From contig JASLID010000033.1 of NCBI GenBank assembly GCA_030153045.1, positions 1 through 36,838 on the forward strand: DNA of 36,838 bases, given 5' to 3'. This document shows, one piece after another, positions 32,209-36,838 of this stretch. Every line of letters starts with the position of its first letter. The stretch's first letter is position 1. Source of the stretch: Flavobacterium sp. Lineage in GTDB: Bacteria; Bacteroidota; Bacteroidia; Flavobacteriales; Flavobacteriaceae. Under the pieces are notes generated by a model, which saw nothing but the letters and a program-made list of their open reading frames with translations, ran no database searches and was not told where the DNA came from. The translations under genes were made by a program, and so were the position numbers.

Positions 32209-32216
32209 TATTTTTG
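32209..32216 (+). promoter_or_regulatory. Candidate internal -7 box before ftsK
   Basis: TATTTTTG, an exact TAnnTTTG match, lies 20 bp before the ftsK ATG. No TTG at normal spacing is seen, so support is partial. Confidence 0.4.
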
Positions 32217-32236
32217 TTTAAAAGTATTTTATTTAA

Positions 32237-34723
32237 ATGGCCAAATCTCCTAAGAAAGAAAAATCTCCTTTAGAACCTGAAGAAACTAACTTTTTAAGTC
32301 GTTTCAGTCCGTCACGCCAGCACAAAATTACCTTTGGTGTTTTGTTGGTGTTGCTTGCTATCGCACTTGCGGTTTCATTTATTTCCTATTTTGTAAACGG
32401 GAAATTCGACCAAAGTGAATTACATGATTTAACAAACAGAAATTCGCATGTTCAAAACTGGCTAGGGAAGTTTGGTGTGTTTTTATCCGATTTTTTTATT
32501 TACAAAGGTTTTGGAGTGGCATCCTTCTTATTCGTTCGCCTTTTATTCTTGACGGGTGCTTACCTGGTTTTAGATTTAGCGGTTGCCAAATTGAAAAAAA
32601 CATGGTTTTGGGACATTTTTGTCATCATTATTTTGTCTATTCTTTTTGGATTTTTTGGTGATTTTTTACCAGAATTAGGCGGAGTGATTGGTTATGAAAT
32701 GAATTTGTTTTCTCAGGATTTCATTGGGAAAACAGGTACTTTATTAGCTTTAATCTTCGGAATAGTTATTTATTTAATTTTTAAGATTAGAGTTTCTCCA
32801 GATAAAATTAAAGGTTTCTTCGAAAGTACGCAGAAAGAAATCAAAGATGATTTAACACCACAAAATACAGGTTCTACAGCTTATAATTTGGAAGAATTTG
32901 CTGTTGCAGAAAATGAAGAAGAAGTTAGAGATAACTTAATTACAAAACCCAATAGAAACGATTTCGAATCAGATGAAGAAGATTTAGGAGAAATTACTTT
33001 AAAACCCATTTCACAGTTTGAAATCAATAAATCAGATTTAAAACCTACCATTTCAAGTTCTTCCGAATTGGTTTTGGAAACAACGAATAAAGAACCTATA
33101 ATTCCTATACAAGAAGTAAAATCGCATGAAAACGATTTTGTCATCGAAAAAGTAGAGGAAGAAGATATTGTTGAAGAAAATTTAGCAGCAAGATTAGTTT
33201 CTGATTTTGGTGAATTTGATCCAACCTTAGATTTATCGCATTATAAATTCCCTGGAATCGATTTGTTGAAGGATTATTCTACAGGCGGAATTACCATCAA
33301 TCAAGCGGAACTTGAAGAAAATAAAAACAACATTGTAGAAACTTTACGCAACTACAAAATCGAAATTGCGCAAATTAAAGCTACCGTTGGACCATCAGTA
33401 ACTTTATATGAAATTGTTCCGGAAGCCGGAATTCGTATATCCAAAATTAAAAGTTTAGAAGACGATATTGCGTTGTCATTATCAGCATTAGGAATTCGTA
33501 TTATAGCGCCAATTCCTGGAAAAGGAACGATTGGTATCGAGGTTCCAAATAAAAATCCAAGTATGGTTTCTATGAAATCAGTCATTGGTTCGGCTAAATT
33601 TCAAGAAGCCGAAATGGAATTGCCTATTGCTTTAGGAAAAACGATTTCAAACGAAACTTTTGTAGTCGATTTGGCTAAAATGCCTCACTTATTAATGGCT
33701 GGAGCCACCGGACAAGGAAAATCGGTGGGATTGAATGCCGTTTTAACTTCGTTACTGTACAAAAAACATCCAGCGGAAGTAAAATTTGTTTTGGTCGATC
33801 CAAAGAAAGTAGAGTTAACACTTTTCAATAAGATCGAACGCCATTATTTAGCCAAACTACCTGATGTAGAAGATGCTATTATTACCGATAATTCGAAAGT
33901 AATTACGACTTTAAACTCACTTTGTGTGGAAATGGACAACCGTTATTCTTTACTTAAGGATGCGATGGTTCGTAACATCAAAGAATACAACGATAAGTTC
34001 AAACAACGAAAATTAAATCCAGAAGCAGGACATAGATTCTTACCTTATATCGTTCTAGTTGTCGATGAGTTTGCCGATTTGATTATGACGGCTGGTAAAG
34101 AAGTCGAAACACCTATTGCTCGTTTGGCGCAATTAGCGCGTGCGATTGGAATTCACTTAATTATTGCGACACAAAGACCTTCGGTAAATGTAATTACGGG
34201 GATGATTAAAGCCAATTTCCCGGCTAGAATTGCTTTTAGAGTAACTTCAAAAATCGATTCAAGAACTATTTTAGATTCAGGAGGAGCAGACCAGTTAATT
34301 GGTCGTGGAGATATGTTGTTCAGTAACGGAAACGATTTGGTTCGTGTACAGTGTGCTTTTGTAGATACCCCGGAAGTAGATAAAATCACTGAATTCATTG
34401 GTTCTCAAAAGGCTTATGCAACCGCTTATCTATTGCCAGAATTTGTAGGCGAGGAGAGTGGCATTAATCTTGATATGGATATATCCGAGAGAGACTCATT
34501 GTTTAGAGATGCGGCTGAAGTTATTGTAACCGCTCAACAAGGTTCGGCATCTTTAATTCAACGAAAGCTAAAATTAGGATACAACAGAGCCGGTCGATTA
34601 ATTGATCAATTGGAAGCAGCAGGAATAGTCGGTCCATTTGAAGGAAGCAAAGCCCGTTCGGTAAATATACCAGATTTAGTGGCTCTCGAACATTTTTTTA
34701 ATAATGAAAAAAATAGCAATTAG
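32237..34723 (+). CDS. ftsK: DNA translocase FtsK
   Basis: FtsK is a septal membrane ATPase that pumps chromosomal DNA and activates XerCD recombination during division. The 828-residue protein has an N-terminal membrane domain with four helices (about 30-185), a charged linker (about 190-330), then the motor. Walker A is GATGQGKS (489-496) and Walker B VVDEFADL with D610/E611. The C-terminal winged-helix gamma domain that reads KOPS-like sites is RDSLFRDAAEVIV through LIQRKLKLGYNRAGRLIDQL. The protein is short compared with the E. coli form (1329) mainly in the linker, as usual in Bacteroidota. The stop codon directly abuts the lolA-like start. Confidence 0.95.
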   Translation: MAKSPKKEKSPLEPEETNFLSRFSPSRQHKITFGVLLVLLAIALAVSFISYFVNGKFDQSELHDLTNRNSHVQNWLGKFGVFLSDFFIYKGFGVASFLFVRLLFLTGAYLVLDLAVAKLKKTWFWDIFVIIILSILFGFFGDFLPELGGVIGYEMNLFSQDFIGKTGTLLALIFGIVIYLIFKIRVSPDKIKGFFESTQKEIKDDLTPQNTGSTAYNLEEFAVAENEEEVRDNLITKPNRNDFESDEEDLGEITLKPISQFEINKSDLKPTISSSSELVLETTNKEPIIPIQEVKSHENDFVIEKVEEEDIVEENLAARLVSDFGEFDPTLDLSHYKFPGIDLLKDYSTGGITINQAELEENKNNIVETLRNYKIEIAQIKATVGPSVTLYEIVPEAGIRISKIKSLEDDIALSLSALGIRIIAPIPGKGTIGIEVPNKNPSMVSMKSVIGSAKFQEAEMELPIALGKTISNETFVVDLAKMPHLLMAGATGQGKSVGLNAVLTSLLYKKHPAEVKFVLVDPKKVELTLFNKIERHYLAKLPDVEDAIITDNSKVITTLNSLCVEMDNRYSLLKDAMVRNIKEYNDKFKQRKLNPEAGHRFLPYIVLVVDEFADLIMTAGKEVETPIARLAQLARAIGIHLIIATQRPSVNVITGMIKANFPARIAFRVTSKIDSRTILDSGGADQLIGRGDMLFSNGNDLVRVQCAFVDTPEVDKITEFIGSQKAYATAYLLPEFVGEESGINLDMDISERDSLFRDAAEVIVTAQQGSASLIQRKLKLGYNRAGRLIDQLEAAGIVGPFEGSKARSVNIPDLVALEHFFNNEKNSN

Positions 34724-35365
34724 ATGAAAAGAGTAATCAGTCTTATAATTATCTTTTTAAGCATTACGACACAAGCGCAAGATGCTGCAAAAGCAAAAGC
34801 TTTATTGGATAAAGTTTCAGCTAAAGTGAAAACGTATAAAAACATTCAAATAGATTTTAAATATTCACTTCAAAATACAAAAGAGAATATCAATCAGGAT
34901 AGTAAAGGAAATGTAACTCTAAGCGGGAACCAGTATCTTTTAAATTTTATGGGTGTTACTAAAATGAGCGATGGTAAAAAGATTTACACCATTTCTAAAG
35001 AAGATGAAGAAATCTCCATTGCAAGTGTTGGAGGTAGCGAAGATGATAATGACACACCAGCAAAAATGCTAACGTTTTTTAACAAAGGTTTCAAACAGGC
35101 GATGGATATTTCTCAAACCATAAAAGGAAAAAAAATACAGTATGTAAAGTTGATCCCGATTAGTTCAAAAGACGAAAGAAAACAAATATTAGTTGGAATC
35201 GACGTAGCGACCAATCAAATTTACAATACCATTACTGTTGGTAAAAACGGAACAAGAGTGACATTAACTGTTAATTCTTTCAAAACCAATTTACCATTGC
35301 CAAAAAATCAGTTTACTTTTGTGCAAAGCAAATATCCAAACTATTACATTAATAAACTGGACTAA
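34724..35365 (+). CDS. LolA-like outer-membrane lipoprotein carrier
   Basis: The 213-residue protein has a signal peptide ending TQAQ (about residues 1-18) and a LolA-like fold: a long amphipathic helix (AKALLDKVSAKVKTYKNIQIDFKY split over two segments) and then beta strands such as GNVTLSGNQYLLNF. LolA ferries lipoproteins through the periplasm from the LolCDE complex to the outer membrane. Sequence similarity to the E. coli protein is low, as usual in this phylum, so the role is by family. The start codon follows the ftsK stop with no gap. The next gene starts 9 bp later. Confidence 0.88.
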   Translation: MKRVISLIIIFLSITTQAQDAAKAKALLDKVSAKVKTYKNIQIDFKYSLQNTKENINQDSKGNVTLSGNQYLLNFMGVTKMSDGKKIYTISKEDEEISIASVGGSEDDNDTPAKMLTFFNKGFKQAMDISQTIKGKKIQYVKLIPISSKDERKQILVGIDVATNQIYNTITVGKNGTRVTLTVNSFKTNLPLPKNQFTFVQSKYPNYYINKLD

Positions 35366-35374
35366 AACAAGGGA

Positions 35375-36838
35375 ATGAAAATCCTCGATAGATACTTATT
35401 AAAAACTTACTTGATTACATTTGCTTCGGTATTTGTAATCTTGTTTTTTATATTCATACTGCAAACCGTTTGGTTGTTTATTTCCGAATTGGCGGGTAAA
35501 GACTTAGATATCGTTATGATAATTAAGTTTTTAGCTTTTGCTTCACCGAAGTTAGTACCGATGGTTTTACCTCTTACGGTTTTGCTTTCTTCCATTATGA
35601 CTTTTGGAGATTTGGCCGAAAATTATGAGTTTGCCGCGATGAAATCGGCTGGAGTATCCTTTCAAAGAACATTAAAATGGTTGGTCTTTTTTATTCTAAC
35701 ATTAGGGTTTTGTTCTTTTTTCTTTGCCAATAATGTGATTCCGTACTCAGAATATAAGTTTATTAATTTCAGAAAAAATATTGCCCAAGTAAAGCCTGCC
35801 TTAGCGATTGCCGAAGGTCAGTTTAGTGATATTGGAAGTATCAATATTAAAGTTGATAAAAAATCGGGGGATAAAGGAGAGCTTCTGGATGGTGTTACCA
35901 TTCACAAAAAGTCCAACTTAGGAGAAGGTGCTAAAACGGTCATTAAATCTAAAAAAGGACATTTAATTAGTAGTGAAGAATCTAATTTACTTCAATTGGT
36001 GCTGATTGATGGCTATTATTACGAAGATATCAGTCCTAAAAAATACGAAGATCGCGAGAAAATGCCTTTTGCCAAAGTGTATTTTAAAAAGTATAACATT
36101 AACATCGATTTGTCTAAATTAAATAATGTTGATGAAAATCAAGGTGAGATTACCAACACCAATCACATGTTGAATTTAACGGAGTTGCGATACACCATCG
36201 ATTCGTTAACCACAAATTATAAAAAAGAAGTGGTTTCTGTTTCAGATAATGTGTATCAAAGAATAGGCATTAGTAGCAATTATATGGTAGATTCAATTCA
36301 GCCTAAAAATCCGAAAACACCAGATTTAACATCATACTTGTCCAATTCAGAAAAAACAAAAATTCTGGAAATTGCAGCGAGTGATGCTTTGAGTTCCAAA
36401 CAAAATATTGAAATGAATGAATTAACATTTCAAGAAAAACGAAAAGATATTAATAAACATTGGCATTCCTTTTTTGAAAAATTTGTCATTGCTTATTCCT
36501 GTATATTAATGTTCTTTATTGGTGCGCCGTTAGGAGCAATTATTCGTAAGGGAGGATTAGGATTGCCTATTGTTTTTGCCATGCTTATTTTTATCACTTT
36601 TCATTTCTTAAATACATTCGGAAAAAAAGTAGCGCAAGAATCAGGCATGAGTCCTTTTATGGGGGCTTGGATTTCATCCATAGTACTAACGCCATTGGCT
36701 ATTTATTTGACTAAAAAGGCGATTAAAGATAATGGAGGGGTAAACTTTGACTTTATTACTGAGCCAGTCAAAAAAATATACAATAAATTTGCACAATACA
36801 TCAACAACAACAAACAACAACAACAACAACAACAACAA
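35375..36838 (+). CDS. LptF/LptG family permease, 3' end outside window
   Basis: The 488 codons seen encode an inner-membrane subunit of the LPS-export ABC complex, which pulls lipopolysaccharide from the membrane for transport to the cell surface. Starting MKILDRYLLKTYLITF, it has three N-terminal helices, a periplasmic jellyroll-like domain (about 105-365), and three C-terminal helices (FVIAYSCILMFFIGAPLGAIIRKG and following). F and G paralogues cannot be told apart here. The C-terminus is NNNK followed by at least eight CAA codons (Gln), and the window ends inside this tract without a stop. The core fold is complete before that point. Confidence 0.9.
   Translation, partial: MKILDRYLLKTYLITFASVFVILFFIFILQTVWLFISELAGKDLDIVMIIKFLAFASPKLVPMVLPLTVLLSSIMTFGDLAENYEFAAMKSAGVSFQRTLKWLVFFILTLGFCSFFFANNVIPYSEYKFINFRKNIAQVKPALAIAEGQFSDIGSINIKVDKKSGDKGELLDGVTIHKKSNLGEGAKTVIKSKKGHLISSEESNLLQLVLIDGYYYEDISPKKYEDREKMPFAKVYFKKYNINIDLSKLNNVDENQGEITNTNHMLNLTELRYTIDSLTTNYKKEVVSVSDNVYQRIGISSNYMVDSIQPKNPKTPDLTSYLSNSEKTKILEIAASDALSSKQNIEMNELTFQEKRKDINKHWHSFFEKFVIAYSCILMFFIGAPLGAIIRKGGLGLPIVFAMLIFITFHFLNTFGKKVAQESGMSPFMGAWISSIVLTPLAIYLTKKAIKDNGGVNFDFITEPVKKIYNKFAQYINNNKQQQQQQQQ

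Noticed and set aside
1439..36838. CRISPR arrays, tRNA or rRNA genes, insertion sequences and prophage
   Set aside because: No regularly spaced repeats with spacers, no cloverleaf or rRNA sequence recognised by eye, and no transposase, integrase or phage protein among the reading frames.

Overview
The window looks like chromosome of a Flavobacterium-type member of the Bacteroidota (Flavobacteriaceae). The evidence is AT-rich DNA, A-rich leaders with weak or absent Shine-Dalgarno sequences, promoters of the Bacteroidota TTG / TAnnTTTG (-33/-7) kind, a propeller-type hybrid sensor kinase, and the run tpx, diacylglycerol kinase, ftsK, lolA-like, lptF/G-like, which I recognise as usual for this family. 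I see no rRNA, tRNA, CRISPR array, prophage or transposase. Most of it is ordinary core chromosome; the interest lies in regulatory DNA, small repeats and a few small genes.

Layout. 1-1.4 kb: SDR oxidoreductase and miaE, leftward. 1.5-1.64 kb: a MITE-like non-coding element. 1.7-10.1 kb, rightward: a glycosyltransferase with a TTG start, a 2053-residue hybrid sensor kinase, and a neutral zinc metallopeptidase. 10.3-16.7 kb, leftward: yifB/comM ATPase, dsbD and tilS (stop and start overlap as TAATG), and pabB with a TTG start. 16.9-20.1 kb, rightward: DUF4349-like lipoprotein, TPR lipoprotein, DoxX protein. 20.2-23.5 kb: lpd and an Lrp/AsnC regulator (leftward) divergent from a methionine gamma-lyase-like PLP enzyme. 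23.8-25.5 kb: an amino-acid permease (leftward).

25.6-31.8 kb is a redox and arsenic island. katG and ahpC each have a perfect -7 box, no -33 TTG, and an ATAG-N7-(C/T)TAT dyad centred exactly 61 bp upstream of the -7 box, which suggests a shared LysR-type (OxyR-like) activator. ahpC is followed by a 21-bp hairpin, a thioredoxin and an 85-residue conserved small protein. Leftward genes follow: a second DoxX paralogue and an arsenic-type operon arsR, DUF6428-like, a 41-residue membrane peptide, and thioredoxin-type arsC. The peptide gene sits 1 nt after one gene and overlaps the next by 4 nt. No arsenite efflux pump is visible. Divergent from arsR is tpx.

31.3-36.8 kb, rightward: tpx, diacylglycerol/undecaprenol kinase, ftsK, lolA-like carrier and an LptF/LptG permease that runs off the window in a (CAA)n tract coding polyglutamine.

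Several genes have in-frame upstream extensions; starts were chosen by family N-termini, signal peptides and promoter position. Short repeats of at least four kinds lie between genes (MITE-like element, AATCTGC 9-mers, a GAGATTCCTCC-type relic, and CAAT hexamers, one copy of which forms the ahpC-trx hairpin).
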